This document shows positions 19,706 through 28,141 of a stretch of 64,000 nucleotides of DNA, one piece after another. The DNA comes from Methylococcus mesophilus. Its GTDB lineage: Bacteria; Pseudomonadota; Gammaproteobacteria; Methylococcales; Methylococcaceae. Positions within the stretch are counted from its first letter, which is position 1, and each line of letters starts with the position of its first letter. The notes under the pieces were generated by a model. It saw only the letters and a list, made by a program, of their open reading frames with translations. It had not been told where the DNA came from and made no database searches. Made by a program: the position numbers and the translations under genes. The stretch covers positions 806,001 to 870,000 of the forward strand of contig NZ_CP110921.1 in the NCBI RefSeq assembly GCF_026247885.1. The letters are read 5' to 3'.

Positions 19706-21145
19706 ATGGCGGAACACATCCTGTTCCTCACCGGCAAGCTGGCTGAAAAGCAGTTGCACCGGATACTCGAGGAAATGGCGCCGGAATTCGCGTACACGGT
19801 GCACCAGCTCGGCCTCAGCGTGGCCGCGCTGATGACCGCGGACATGATCCGCCGGCGGCTGAAGGATACCTATGGCGCCGACCGCATCCTGGTGCCGGGC
19901 CGCTGCCGCGGCGACCTCGAAACTCTGTCCCAGGACCTGGGACTGCCGGTGGAACGCGGGCCGGAGGAACTGCGCGACCTGCCGGAATTCTTCGGCCGGG
20001 CGGCCAGGAAGCCGGATCTCAGCCGCTACGACCTAAGAATCTTCGCCGAGATCGTGGACGCCCCCAACCTGGACGTGGACGGAATCCTCCGCCAGGCCGC
20101 CGACTACCGCAACCACGGCGCGGACGTCATCGACATCGGTTGCCTCCCCGCCACGCCGTTTCCCCATCTCGAAGCAGCGATCGCCGCGCTCAAGGCGGGA
20201 GGGTTCCGGGTCAGCGTGGATTCGCTGGAAACCGACGATCTGGTGCAGGGCGGCAGAGCCGGCGCCGATTATCTGCTCAGCCTGCACGAAGACTCGCTGT
20301 GGGTCGCCGACCAGGTCCCCGCCATCCCCGTCCTGATCCCCGCCAGGCATGGCGATCTGGATTCGCTCGACCGCGCCATCGCCGGCATGCGAACCCGCGG
20401 CAAACCGTTCCTGGTCGACCCCATCCTCGACCCCATCCATTTCGGCTTCGCGGATTCCCTGGTGCGCTACCACGAAACCCGCCGCCGCCACCCGGATGTC
20501 GAGATCATGATGGGCGTTGGCAACCTCACCGAACTGACCCACGCCGACACCGCCGGCATCAACGCCATGCTGCTCGGCGTGTGCTCGGAGCTGGGCATAC
20601 GCGCCATCCTGGCGACCCAGGTCAGCAAGCATGCGCGGCGGGCCGTGGCCGAAGCCGATCTGGCGCGGCGGATCATGCACGCGGCCCGGGAACTCAACGC
20701 GCTGCCCAAGCACATGGGGGACGGCCTGATGGCCCTGCACGAACGCGCTCCTTATCCCTACAGTGAAGCGGAGATCCGGGAGCTTGCCGAAGCCATCCGC
20801 GACCCCAGCTACCGGATACAGATCAGCGCCGAGGGCGTGCACATCTTCAACCGGGACGGCTTCCACAGCGCCACCGATCCGTTCCAGCTCTATCCCTCAC
20901 TGAGCGTGGAACACGACGGCGGACACGCCTTCTATCTCGGGGTGGAACTGGCCCGCGCTCAGATCGCCTGGCAGCTCGGAAAACGCTATGCCCAGGACGA
21001 AGCCCTGGATTGGGGCTGCGCCGTCGATACGCAGGACTCGAAGAGCAGCGGAGCTGACTCGAAGAGCAGCGGAGCTGAATCCGCGGTCGACCCGCACGCC
21101 TATAAACCGGCCGGCACCACGCTGGCCAAACCGACGGGTGACTGA
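19706..21145 (+). CDS. Dihydropteroate synthase-like protein of the tetrahydromethanopterin pathway (DUF6513-type)
   Basis: A protein of 479 residues. About 140 N-terminal residues (EHILFLTGKLAEKQLHRIL) precede a TIM-barrel region resembling pterin-binding dihydropteroate synthase (ADVIDIGCLP, RVSVDSLETDDL, FLVDPILDPIHFG, IMMGVGNLTELTHAD). Such genes occur in methylotrophs that use tetrahydromethanopterin and sit in the C1-transfer gene clusters; a role in cofactor synthesis is inferred from that context. It is the first of three tightly packed genes with DUF447 (4 bp gap) and mfnB. The C-terminus carries two tandem seven-residue units (DSKSSGA twice) encoded by the 21-bp repeat at 21035-21076, not expected for the family. 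Confidence 0.8.
   Translation: MAEHILFLTGKLAEKQLHRILEEMAPEFAYTVHQLGLSVAALMTADMIRRRLKDTYGADRILVPGRCRGDLETLSQDLGLPVERGPEELRDLPEFFGRAARKPDLSRYDLRIFAEIVDAPNLDVDGILRQAADYRNHGADVIDIGCLPATPFPHLEAAIAALKAGGFRVSVDSLETDDLVQGGRAGADYLLSLHEDSLWVADQVPAIPVLIPARHGDLDSLDRAIAGMRTRGKPFLVDPILDPIHFGFADSLVRYHETRRRHPDVEIMMGVGNLTELTHADTAGINAMLLGVCSELGIRAILATQVSKHARRAVAEADLARRIMHAARELNALPKHMGDGLMALHERAPYPYSEAEIRELAEAIRDPSYRIQISAEGVHIFNRDGFHSATDPFQLYPSLSVEHDGGHAFYLGVELARAQIAWQLGKRYAQDEALDWGCAVDTQDSKSSGADSKSSGAESAVDPHAYKPAGTTLAKPTGD
21035..21076 (+). repeat. Two tandem copies of a 21-bp dispersed repeat inside a coding region
   Basis: Units at 21035-21055 and 21056-21076 are identical and begin GACTCGAAGAGCAGCGGAGC. 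Being 21 bp long the unit keeps frame and adds DSKSSGA twice near the end of the dihydropteroate-synthase-like protein. Further copies lie at 21233-21253 (two mismatches) and 24707-24727 (exact). Confidence 0.9.
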
Positions 21146-21148
21146 ACC

Positions 21149-21739
21149 ATGATCCGCGAAACCGTGGTGACCACGGCCGCCGCCGGAGAGGCCGCGCACA
21201 TCGCCCCCATGGGCATCCACGTGCTGAACACCGACTCGAAGAGCAACGAAGCTCAATACCTCGTCATGCCGTTTCGGCCCTCCCGGACCCTGGACAACAT
21301 ACTAGCTTCCGGCTGCGCCGTGATCAATTACAGCGACGACGTCCGCATCTTCGCCGGCTGTCTGACCGGCCGCCGCGACTGGCCGCTGGTTCCGGCCGAA
21401 CGCGTCGCCGGCCAGCGTCTGGATGGTGTCCTGGCGCATGCCGAGCTCGAACTGAGCCGGGTAGAGGACGATCCGGAACGGCCGCGCCTCTACTTCCGCG
21501 TGGTGCACGAGGCCAACCACGCGCCGTTCCGCGGCTTCAACCGCGCCCAGTTCGCCGTACTGGAGGCCGCCATCCTCGTCAGCCGCCTGCACTTCCTGCC
21601 CTGGAGCAAGATCGAGCGGGAGCTGGATTATCTGCGCATCGGACTGGACAAGACCGCCGGCCCGCGTGAGCTGGAAGCCTGGAGCTGGCTGATGGAAGCC
21701 ATTGAGGCGCATCAGACCGGCCGTGAGGAAATCGAATGA
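21149..21739 (+). CDS. DUF447 family protein (flavin-reductase-like fold), C1-cofactor cluster
   Basis: A 196-residue protein of the DUF447 family, found in methanogens and in methylotrophs carrying the tetrahydromethanopterin pathway; the exact reaction is not established. Recognisable parts are an N-terminal IRETVVTT, HIAPMGIH, FRPSRTLDNIL, and ANHAPFRGFNRAQFAVLEAAILVSR in the second half. It starts 4 bp after the upstream stop and its last four bases overlap the mfnB start (ATGA), so the three genes are translationally coupled. Residues 29-35 (DSKSNEA) come from a degenerate copy of the 21-bp repeat at 21233-21253, sitting between HIAPMGIH and the flavin-reductase-like strand. Confidence 0.75.
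   Translation: MIRETVVTTAAAGEAAHIAPMGIHVLNTDSKSNEAQYLVMPFRPSRTLDNILASGCAVINYSDDVRIFAGCLTGRRDWPLVPAERVAGQRLDGVLAHAELELSRVEDDPERPRLYFRVVHEANHAPFRGFNRAQFAVLEAAILVSRLHFLPWSKIERELDYLRIGLDKTAGPRELEAWSWLMEAIEAHQTGREEIE
21233..21253 (+). repeat. Degenerate copy of the 21-bp repeat inside the DUF447 gene
   Basis: GACTCGAAGAGCAACGAAGC plus T; it differs at two positions from the copies at 21035-21076. In frame it encodes DSKSNEA. Confidence 0.8.
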
Positions 21740-22548
21740 CCGGCATGCTCGCCAGCGTCCGCAACCTCGCCGAGGCGCGCCTCGCCCTGAAGACGGGCGT
21801 CGACATCGTCGATCTCAAGGCGCCTGAGCACGGCAGCCTGGGCGCCCTGCCGGCGGACGAAGTGGGCCGGATCGTGGCCGAAATGGGCGGCACGGTGCCG
21901 GTCAGCGCCACTATCGGCGACCTGCCGCTGGACCCGGACCCGATCTGCCGCGCCGTGCTGGAGATGGCGGCCACCGGGGTGGATTACGTCAAGATCGGCA
22001 TGTTCCGCGGCGGCGACTGGGGCTCCACCCTGGTCACCCTCTCGCACCTGGCCAGCCGCGGCACGCGGCTGGTCGCCGTACTGTTCGCGGACAATCTGCC
22101 GGACTTCGACTGGATCGCCCGGCTGAAAAAATCGGGTTTCGCCGGCGTCATGCTGGACACCCAGGACAAGACCCGAGGATCGCTGACCGGGCTGCTCGAT
22201 CGTCCGACCCTGGAACGCTTCGTGGACGAAACACAGGAGCAGGGTCTGCTGTGCGGCCTGGCCGGTTCGCTGCGCAGCGCCGACATTCCCGATTTGCTCA
22301 CGCTCCAGCCCGATTACCTCGGCTTCCGCGGCGCGCTCTGCCACAGCGCCCGGCGCACCGCCGACCTCGACCCGGAAGCCTTGGCAGCCGTACGCCAGAT
22401 GATCCCATCCGCTCATCCCCTCCCCTTCTCATGCCAAGCGTCGTGCCCTGGCACCCTTCGGATAAAGGCAAATCTGCTCCCGGCAGATTTGTCCCAGAGG
22501 GAGAGGGGAGCAAAGTCCCTCTCCCTCTGGGAGAGGGATTCAGGGTGA
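21736..22548 (+). CDS. mfnB: (5-Formylfuran-3-yl)methyl phosphate synthase, first step of methanofuran synthesis
   Basis: DUF556 family TIM-barrel enzyme that condenses two glyceraldehyde-3-phosphate molecules in methanofuran synthesis. The active-site pair is visible as [13 protein letters not shown] (Asp26, Lys28, matching the archaeal Asp25/Lys27) and [12 protein letters not shown] (second Asp and Lys). The ATG overlaps the DUF447 stop by four bases. Family members are about 235 residues; this reads 270 because the C-terminal ~35 codons run into a palindromic repeat (22470-22531), giving a tail unlike the family. The true end may have been displaced by that insertion. Methanofuran works with tetrahydromethanopterin in formaldehyde oxidation. 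Confidence 0.85.
   Translation: MTGMLASVRNLAEARLALKTGVDIVDLKAPEHGSLGALPADEVGRIVAEMGGTVPVSATIGDLPLDPDPICRAVLEMAATGVDYVKIGMFRGGDWGSTLVTLSHLASRGTRLVAVLFADNLPDFDWIARLKKSGFAGVMLDTQDKTRGSLTGLLDRPTLERFVDETQEQGLLCGLAGSLRSADIPDLLTLQPDYLGFRGALCHSARRTADLDPEALAAVRQMIPSAHPLPFSCQASCPGTLRIKANLLPADLSQRERGAKSLSLWERDSG
22470..22531. repeat. Palindromic repeat, copy B, with a 15-bp stem, overlapping the mfnB 3' end
   Basis: AAATCTGC (22470-22477) pairs with GCAGATTT (22483-22490). A second perfect stem follows at once: CCCAGAGGGAGAGGG (22493-22507) with CCCTCTCCCTCTGGG (22517-22531). Copy A at 6410-6450 shares the first stem with a compensated base-pair change. The second part resembles the widespread 'CCCTCTCCC' intergenic repeats of proteobacteria. 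A strong hairpin 50 bp before pyrD may affect its expression. Confidence 0.8.
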
Positions 22549-22580
22549 GGCCCCGTAACCTGCAACCCTCCACCCTCCCC

Positions 22581-23600
22581 ATGTACGAAAATCTGCTCCG
22601 TCCTCTGCTGTTCCGCCTGGACCCGGAAACCGCCCACGAACTCAGCCTGTCCGCGTTGCGGCTGACGGCCAAGCTGGGGACGGCGAATCCGTTGCGGCAA
22701 ACCCTGCCCGCCAGCCCGCGCACAGTCATGGGGCTGGACTTCCCCAACCCGGTCGGCCTCGCCGCCGGCCTGGACAAGAACGGCGACTGCATCGACGGGC
22801 TGGCCGCGCTCGGCTTCGGCTTCCTCGAAATCGGTACGGTCACGCCGCGCGCCCAGCCCGGCAACCCCAGGCCGCGCTTGTTCCGGCTGCCGCAAGCCGG
22901 CGCTATCGTCAACCGCATGGGCTTCAATAACGCGGGCGTCGAACACCTCATCGCCCGCGTCCGGCAGACCCGCTACCGCGGCATCTTAGGGATCAACATC
23001 GGCAAAAACCTGACAACTCCGGTGGAGCGCGCGCTGGACGATTACCGCGCCGGGCTTAAAGCGGTCTATCCGTATGCCCACTACGTCACCCTCAACGTGT
23101 CCTCCCCCAACACGCCGGGCCTGCGCAGCCTGCAATTCGGCGCCCAGCTCGACGAATTGTTGGGCGGGCTGATGCAGGAACGCGAGGAGCTGACCGGAGA
23201 ACACGGCAGGCGGGTGCCGCTGGCGCTCAAGGTCGCGCCGGACATGGAGTCGGAGGAGATCAAGGCGCTAGCCAGCGCCCTGGTCCGCCACGGGGTGGAC
23301 GCGGTCATCGCGACCAATACCACGGCTTCGCGGGACGGCGTAGAGGGGCTGAAACATGCCGATGAGGCCGGCGGTCTGAGCGGCAAACCGTTGTTTTCGC
23401 GTTCGACCGAGGTCGTCGCCCGGCTGGCCGATGCCCTGCAGGGCCGGGTCCCCATCATCGCCTGCGGCGGCATCTTTTCCGGCGCGGATGCCGTGGCGAA
23501 GCTCGGCGCCGGCGCCAGTCTGGTGCAGGTCTATACCGGCTTCATCTACCGCGGCCCGGCGCTGCTGCCCGAAGTCGGCCGAGCCCTCGCCGCACCGTGA
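22581..23600 (+). CDS. pyrD: Dihydroorotate dehydrogenase, class 2 (quinone-linked)
   Basis: Fourth step of pyrimidine synthesis, oxidising dihydroorotate with FMN and passing electrons to membrane quinone. The start [21 protein letters not shown] is the amphipathic membrane-associating N-terminus of class 2 enzymes; the frame is open further upstream but that part is the repeat and the mfnB antisense-like frame. FMN and substrate motifs are visible: [41 protein letters not shown] with the class 2 catalytic serine, and [11 protein letters not shown]. Length 339 residues (E. coli 336). The stop overlaps the GTG of the next gene by three bases. Confidence 0.96.
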   Translation: MYENLLRPLLFRLDPETAHELSLSALRLTAKLGTANPLRQTLPASPRTVMGLDFPNPVGLAAGLDKNGDCIDGLAALGFGFLEIGTVTPRAQPGNPRPRLFRLPQAGAIVNRMGFNNAGVEHLIARVRQTRYRGILGINIGKNLTTPVERALDDYRAGLKAVYPYAHYVTLNVSSPNTPGLRSLQFGAQLDELLGGLMQEREELTGEHGRRVPLALKVAPDMESEEIKALASALVRHGVDAVIATNTTASRDGVEGLKHADEAGGLSGKPLFSRSTEVVARLADALQGRVPIIACGGIFSGADAVAKLGAGASLVQVYTGFIYRGPALLPEVGRALAAP

Positions 23601-23956
23601 GCTACGTTGCGCTGGCGACCCGGCGATTCGAGACTTTGACGGATTTCTACGGCGAGGCGCTCGGTTTCGCCGTCTTGAAACAATGGGATCGCCCGAACGG
23701 CCGCGGCTGCGTGTTCGACCTGAACGGATTGAAACTGGAAATCCTGGATGCCGCCCAGGAAAAGGCGGCCTTGGAACTCGGTCCGGTCGGCGACCGAATC
23801 CATCTGGTAATCGAAGTCGCAGACGTGGATGCCGTATACCGGAACCTAGCGATCGACGCTCCACCCCCGGTCACGACGAGCTGGGGCGCCCGAACGTTCG
23901 CGCTGCGCGATCCCGACGGCACGCCTGTACACTACCTGCAATGGACAAACGAATAG
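23597..23956 (+). CDS. Small VOC-superfamily (glyoxalase/bleomycin-resistance fold) protein
   Basis: A 119-residue protein starting with GTG that overlaps the pyrD stop (GTGA), so translation is probably coupled. The paired beta-alpha-beta pattern of the vicinal-oxygen-chelate fold is visible: [20 protein letters not shown] at the start, [13 protein letters not shown], then [16 protein letters not shown] and [16 protein letters not shown]. Metal-ligand positions are not clear, so it may be a binding protein or an enzyme with unknown substrate. No ATG alternative exists in the N-terminal part. Confidence 0.75.
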   Translation: MSYVALATRRFETLTDFYGEALGFAVLKQWDRPNGRGCVFDLNGLKLEILDAAQEKAALELGPVGDRIHLVIEVADVDAVYRNLAIDAPPPVTTSWGARTFALRDPDGTPVHYLQWTNE

Positions 23957-23972
23957 GCTTTGCCCAGGCCCC

Positions 23973-24566
23973 TCAGATATCGGCAGCGCCGGTGTCGATA
24001 TCTTCCCCCCAGCGCTTGGCCCGGCCCACGTCGATGTCGAATAAATCCAGCACCCGGCACACGGTGTCGGTGACCATGTCGTCGATGGTCTGCGGCCGGG
24101 TGTAAAAGGCCGGCACCGGCGGCATGACGATCGCGCCGCATTCAGTCACGGCGAGCATGTTGCGCAGATGGATGGCGTGCAGCGGGGTTTCCCGCACCAG
24201 CAATACCAGCCGCCGCCGCTCCTTCAGCACCACGTCGGCGGCACGGGTCAGCAAGGTGCTGGTCACGCCGGTGGCTATCTCGGCCAGGGTGCGCATGGAA
24301 CACGGCAGGATCACCATGCCCGCAGTGCGGAAAGAACCGCTGGAAAGCGCCGCGCCGACGTCGTTGGCGCCGTAGCTCACGCTGGCGAGCCCCCTCAGCG
24401 CCGCGGCGCTCAGCTCCAGCTCGTGCGCCCGGGTCAGATCGGCGGCCCGAGACACCACCAGGTGCGTCTCGATCCCGGTCTCCTTCAGCAGCTCCAGCAG
24501 CCGCGCGCCATAGATGATTCCTGTGGCGCCGCTGATGCCGACGATGAGGCGTTGGGGTTGTGGCAT
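23973..24566 (-). CDS. ubiX: Flavin prenyltransferase UbiX
   Basis: Makes prenylated FMN from dimethylallyl phosphate and FMN, the cofactor of UbiD-type decarboxylases in ubiquinone synthesis. The N-terminus has the flavin-binding GISGATGIIYGARLLELL; other family segments are VILPCSMRTLAEIATG, RRLVLLVRETPLHAIHLRNML and MPPVPAFYTRPQTIDDMV. The start at 24566 gives 197 residues, normal length; GGAAG is about 13 bases upstream, a rather long spacing, and an in-frame ATG at 24617 is the alternative. Convergent with the VOC gene, 16 bp apart. No ubiD in the window. Confidence 0.93.
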   Translation of the reverse strand: MPQPQRLIVGISGATGIIYGARLLELLKETGIETHLVVSRAADLTRAHELELSAAALRGLASVSYGANDVGAALSSGSFRTAGMVILPCSMRTLAEIATGVTSTLLTRAADVVLKERRRLVLLVRETPLHAIHLRNMLAVTECGAIVMPPVPAFYTRPQTIDDMVTDTVCRVLDLFDIDVGRAKRWGEDIDTGAADI

Positions 24567-24706
24567 GGCAGGCTGGCTTCCAATCGGTAGGTGAGACTCG
24601 ATTGTATCCCGAGCCAATCTCCGATTCCCGCCCTCGGTTGGCGGCGCGGGCAGGAAAGCCGGATTTTGCTAAACTGCCGCAGCCACCTTGGATCGAGCTG
24701 ACTTCG

Positions 24707-24727
24707 GACTCGAAGAGCAGCGGAGCT
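24707..24727 (+). repeat. Exact copy of the 21-bp repeat in intergenic DNA
   Basis: Identical to the unit at 21035-21055. It lies between ubiX and the RND pump gene, 52 bp before the pump start, and is preceded by GAGCTGACTTCG, which looks like part of another degenerate unit. Confidence 0.85.
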
Positions 24728-24778
24728 GATTTCCAGGAGTTCTCGGCCACCCTGCGATAAACCACAGACTGCTCCCCC

Positions 24779-27700
24779 ATGATCGAATCCCTCATCCGCG
24801 CGGCCCTCCGGCAACGCCTCGTCGTCGTGATCCTAAGCTTGTGCCTGCTGGGCTTCGGGATCGCCGCAATGCAGGAACTGTCGGTGGATGCCTTCCCCGA
24901 CGTGACCAATGTCCAGGTCCAGGTCGCGGCGGAGGCGCCGGGGCGCTCGCCCGAGGAGGTCGAGCGCTTCGTGACAGTGCCGCTGGAAATCGCGATGACC
25001 GGCCTGCCGGGCCTGACCGAGATGCGTTCGGTCAACCGCAACGCCCTGTCCCAGATCAACCTGGTGTTCAGCGACGACACCGACGTCTACTTCGCCCGCC
25101 AATTGGTGCTGGAGCGGCTGATCGAAGCGGCTGCCCAGTTGCCGGAAGGCATCACGCCGGTGCTGGGGCCGGTGTCGACCGGCCTGGGCGAAGTCTACCA
25201 GTTCACCCTGGAGCGCCCGGACGACCGTGACCGTGTCCTGACCGAGCAGGAGCTGACCGAGCGCCGGACCATTCAGGACTGGGTAGTCCGCCCCTTGTTG
25301 CGCGGCGTCCCCGGCGTCGCGGAAATCAACTCGATCGGCGGCTTCGAGCGGCAGTACCAGGTGCTCGCCAACCCGGACCGCCTGAGGCATTACGGCATCT
25401 CGCTCAAGGACATCTACACGGCCCTGGCGCTCAACAACGCCAACAGCGGCGGCGGCAAGCTGCCCCGCTATGCCGAGCAGTACCTCATCCGCGGGCTGGG
25501 GCTGATCGAGAACATCGAGGACATCCGCAACATCGTGCTCAAGGAAAGCGGCGGCACACCCGTGTTCATCCGCGACGTGGCCGAGGTGAAGATCGGCCAC
25601 GCGGTGCGCTACGGGGCCGTCATCAAGAACGGGCAGACCGAGGCCGTGGGCGGGATCGTGATGATGATCCGCGGGGGCAACGCCAAGCGCATCGTCACGG
25701 AACTGAAGGAACGGATCCGCGAGATCAACGACAAGGGCATGCTGCCCGGCGGCCTAAAAATCGTGCCTTACTACGACCGCACCACGCTGGTGGACGCTGC
25801 CGTCCACACCGTGACCAAGGTGCTGATCGAAGGCATCGCGCTGGTCGTCGTCATCCTGCTGCTTTACCTGGGCGACGTCCGTTCCAGCCTGATCGTGGTG
25901 GCGACCCTGGTGGTCACGCCGCTGGTGACCTTCATGGTCATGAACCGCTATGGCATTTCGGCCAACCTGATGTCGCTGGGCGGGCTGGCGATTGCCATTG
26001 GCATCATGGTCGACGGCTCGGTGGTGGTCGTGGAAAACACCTTCCGCCACTTGGGCGAAATGAAGGATACCGGGGAACCCAAGCTGCAGGTGGTGCTGCG
26101 CGCCGCCGCCGAGGTCGGCACGCCGGTATTGTTCGGGGTCGGCATCATCTGCCTCGTGTTCCTGCCGCTGATGACCATGACCGGCCTGGAAGGGAAGCTG
26201 TTCGCCCCGCTGGCCTACACCATCGCCATCGCGCTGTTTATTTCGCTCATCGTATCGCTGACCCTCTCGCCGGTGCTGTGCGCCTACCTGCTCAAAGGCG
26301 GGGCCGAGCACGACACCCGTATCATCGCGGCAATGAAGCGCCCCTACCTCGCCCTGCTGCGGGTTGCGCTCGGCCGGCCGCGGACGGTGGTCGCCACGGC
26401 CCTGGCCCTGCTGGCCTCGAGCCTTGCGCTGTTCCCCTTGCTGGGCACCTCGTTCATTCCCGAGATGAAGGAGGGTTCGATCGTCACCGGCATCAACCGG
26501 GCCCCCAGCATGTCGCTGGACGAATCGATCGAAATGGAGACTGAGGCGATGCGGCTGGTCATGCAGGTTCCGGGCATCGAACGCGCCGTGTCTCAGCTCG
26601 GCCGCAGCCAGAACCCGACCGACACCCAGCCGGAGAACGAATCCACCCCCATCCTTACCCTCAAGCCGAAGGACGAGCTGCCGCGCGGCTGGGACCAGGA
26701 CGACGTGATGGACGCCCTGGCCGAGAAGCTCAAGGTGCTGCCGGGCGTTCAGGTCGTGATGGCCCAGCCGATCTCGGACCGGGTCGACGAGATGGTCACC
26801 GGCGTGCGGTCCGACATCGCCATCAAGATCTTCGGCGATGAACTCGAGACGTTGAAGCTCAAGGGCGATGAAATCATCCGGGTGCTCAACTCGATCCGGG
26901 GTTCGGCGGACATCCGGATGGAGCGGGTCAGCGGCCAGCAGTACCTCACCATCGACATCGACCGCTGGGCCATCGCCCGCCACGGAATCAACGTGCAGGA
27001 CATCAACGACATCATCGAAACCGCGATCGGAGGGCGCGACGCGACCCAGATCTATGAGGGCGAAAGGCGGTTTCAGACCGTGGTAAGGTTTCCCGACGGC
27101 TTCCGCGGCAGCCAGGAAGCCATCGGCAAGATCATGCTGGAATCTCACCATGGCGCGCTGGTGCCGCTGGAGCATCTGGCCCAAATCCGGCTGACCGACG
27201 GCCCGGCCCAGATCAGCCGGGAAATGGCCAAGCGCCGCCTGGTGATCGGTGCCAACGTGCGCGGCCGCGACCTGGGCGGTTTCGTGGCCGAACTGCAAAA
27301 GGCCGTCGGCGAAAAGGTCAAGCTGCCCGAAGGTTATTACCTCAAGTGGGGCGGCCAGTTCGAGAACCTGGAGCGCGCCATGAATCGCCTGCTCGTCATC
27401 ATTCCAATCACCATCGCGGCGATCTTTTTCCTGCTGTTCCTACTGTTCAATTCGCTGCGATTCGCCAGCCTCATCATTCTGGTCCTCCCCTTCGCCTCCA
27501 TGGGTGGGATTTTTTCCCTGTTCGCCTCTGGCGAATATCTGTCGGTGCCGGCTTCGGTCGGCTTCATCACGCTTTGGGGTATCGCGGTGCTGAATGGCGT
27601 CGTCCTGGTTTCCTACATACGGAGTCTGCGCGAAACCGGCATCGACTGCGAAGCCGCCATCGTCGAAGGCTGCAAGCAGCGTTTCCGGCCGGTCATGATG

Positions 27701-27877
27701 ACCGCCACCGTCGCCATGCTGGGCCTGGTGCCGTTCCTGTTCGCCACCGGCCCCGGTTCGGAAGTCCAGCGGCCGCTGGCCATCGTTGTGATTGGCGGCC
27801 TCATCACCTCGACACTGCTTACCCTGGTGGTTCTGCCAACCTTATACCGGTGGTTCGAAGGCCGCTTCTCGCCATAG
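24779..27877 (+). CDS. Heavy-metal RND efflux pump, inner-membrane subunit (CusA/CzcA family)
   Basis: A proton-driven inner-membrane transporter of 1,032 residues that normally works with a periplasmic adaptor and an outer-membrane channel. The HME-type N-terminus (AALRQRLVVVILSLCLLGFG, then DAFPDVTNVQVQV), two large periplasmic loops and the terminal GPGSEVQRPLAIVVIGG are clear. In the fourth helix GLAIAIGIMVDGSVVVVEN keeps the Asp and Glu of the proton relay but has Ala where CzcA-type divalent pumps have a first Asp, so the pattern is nearer to the CusA (Cu/Ag) type; this is inference. No adaptor or outer-membrane gene lies beside it, so it must use partners encoded elsewhere. Confidence 0.9.
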   Translation: MIESLIRAALRQRLVVVILSLCLLGFGIAAMQELSVDAFPDVTNVQVQVAAEAPGRSPEEVERFVTVPLEIAMTGLPGLTEMRSVNRNALSQINLVFSDDTDVYFARQLVLERLIEAAAQLPEGITPVLGPVSTGLGEVYQFTLERPDDRDRVLTEQELTERRTIQDWVVRPLLRGVPGVAEINSIGGFERQYQVLANPDRLRHYGISLKDIYTALALNNANSGGGKLPRYAEQYLIRGLGLIENIEDIRNIVLKESGGTPVFIRDVAEVKIGHAVRYGAVIKNGQTEAVGGIVMMIRGGNAKRIVTELKERIREINDKGMLPGGLKIVPYYDRTTLVDAAVHTVTKVLIEGIALVVVILLLYLGDVRSSLIVVATLVVTPLVTFMVMNRYGISANLMSLGGLAIAIGIMVDGSVVVVENTFRHLGEMKDTGEPKLQVVLRAAAEVGTPVLFGVGIICLVFLPLMTMTGLEGKLFAPLAYTIAIALFISLIVSLTLSPVLCAYLLKGGAEHDTRIIAAMKRPYLALLRVALGRPRTVVATALALLASSLALFPLLGTSFIPEMKEGSIVTGINRAPSMSLDESIEMETEAMRLVMQVPGIERAVSQLGRSQNPTDTQPENESTPILTLKPKDELPRGWDQDDVMDALAEKLKVLPGVQVVMAQPISDRVDEMVTGVRSDIAIKIFGDELETLKLKGDEIIRVLNSIRGSADIRMERVSGQQYLTIDIDRWAIARHGINVQDINDIIETAIGGRDATQIYEGERRFQTVVRFPDGFRGSQEAIGKIMLESHHGALVPLEHLAQIRLTDGPAQISREMAKRRLVIGANVRGRDLGGFVAELQKAVGEKVKLPEGYYLKWGGQFENLERAMNRLLVIIPITIAAIFFLLFLLFNSLRFASLIILVLPFASMGGIFSLFASGEYLSVPASVGFITLWGIAVLNGVVLVSYIRSLRETGIDCEAAIVEGCKQRFRPVMMTATVAMLGLVPFLFATGPGSEVQRPLAIVVIGGLITSTLLTLVVLPTLYRWFEGRFSP

Positions 27878-28141
27878 GTCGCAGCGACACCCTGCCGGAA
27901 GAACCTCGGGCTCCGCCGGCAATCCTTTTGCACTCCCATTATTCCCCGTCACTTCCTTCCCCATAATGGGGCTGCCGGCTCCATTTCAGTATGTCCCTTG
28001 AATTCCTCCGGATTCTTGTTACGTTGAACTTCGACGCAACCCCCGCTAGGTCACGTTGGCGTCTCAAAGTTCCATCGTAAAGCTAGCATCATCTCTCATG
28101 CCCAATCCTGGGCAGTTCCTTTTTTCAGGAGGACATACCCA

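Noticed and set aside
16079-19804. A 1,241-codon frame antisense to the CheR/GGDEF/EAL gene
   Set aside because: No recognisable domain; low-complexity Gln/Val/Asp-rich shadow of a confirmed gene.
21035-21076. The tandem 21-bp units as a CRISPR or iteron array
   Set aside because: Only two units, no spacers, and they lie in coding sequence; no CRISPR array or cas gene was seen anywhere in the window.
22251-22580. Upstream extension of the pyrD frame
   Set aside because: It overlaps mfnB and the palindromic repeat; the pyrD family N-terminus starts at 22581.
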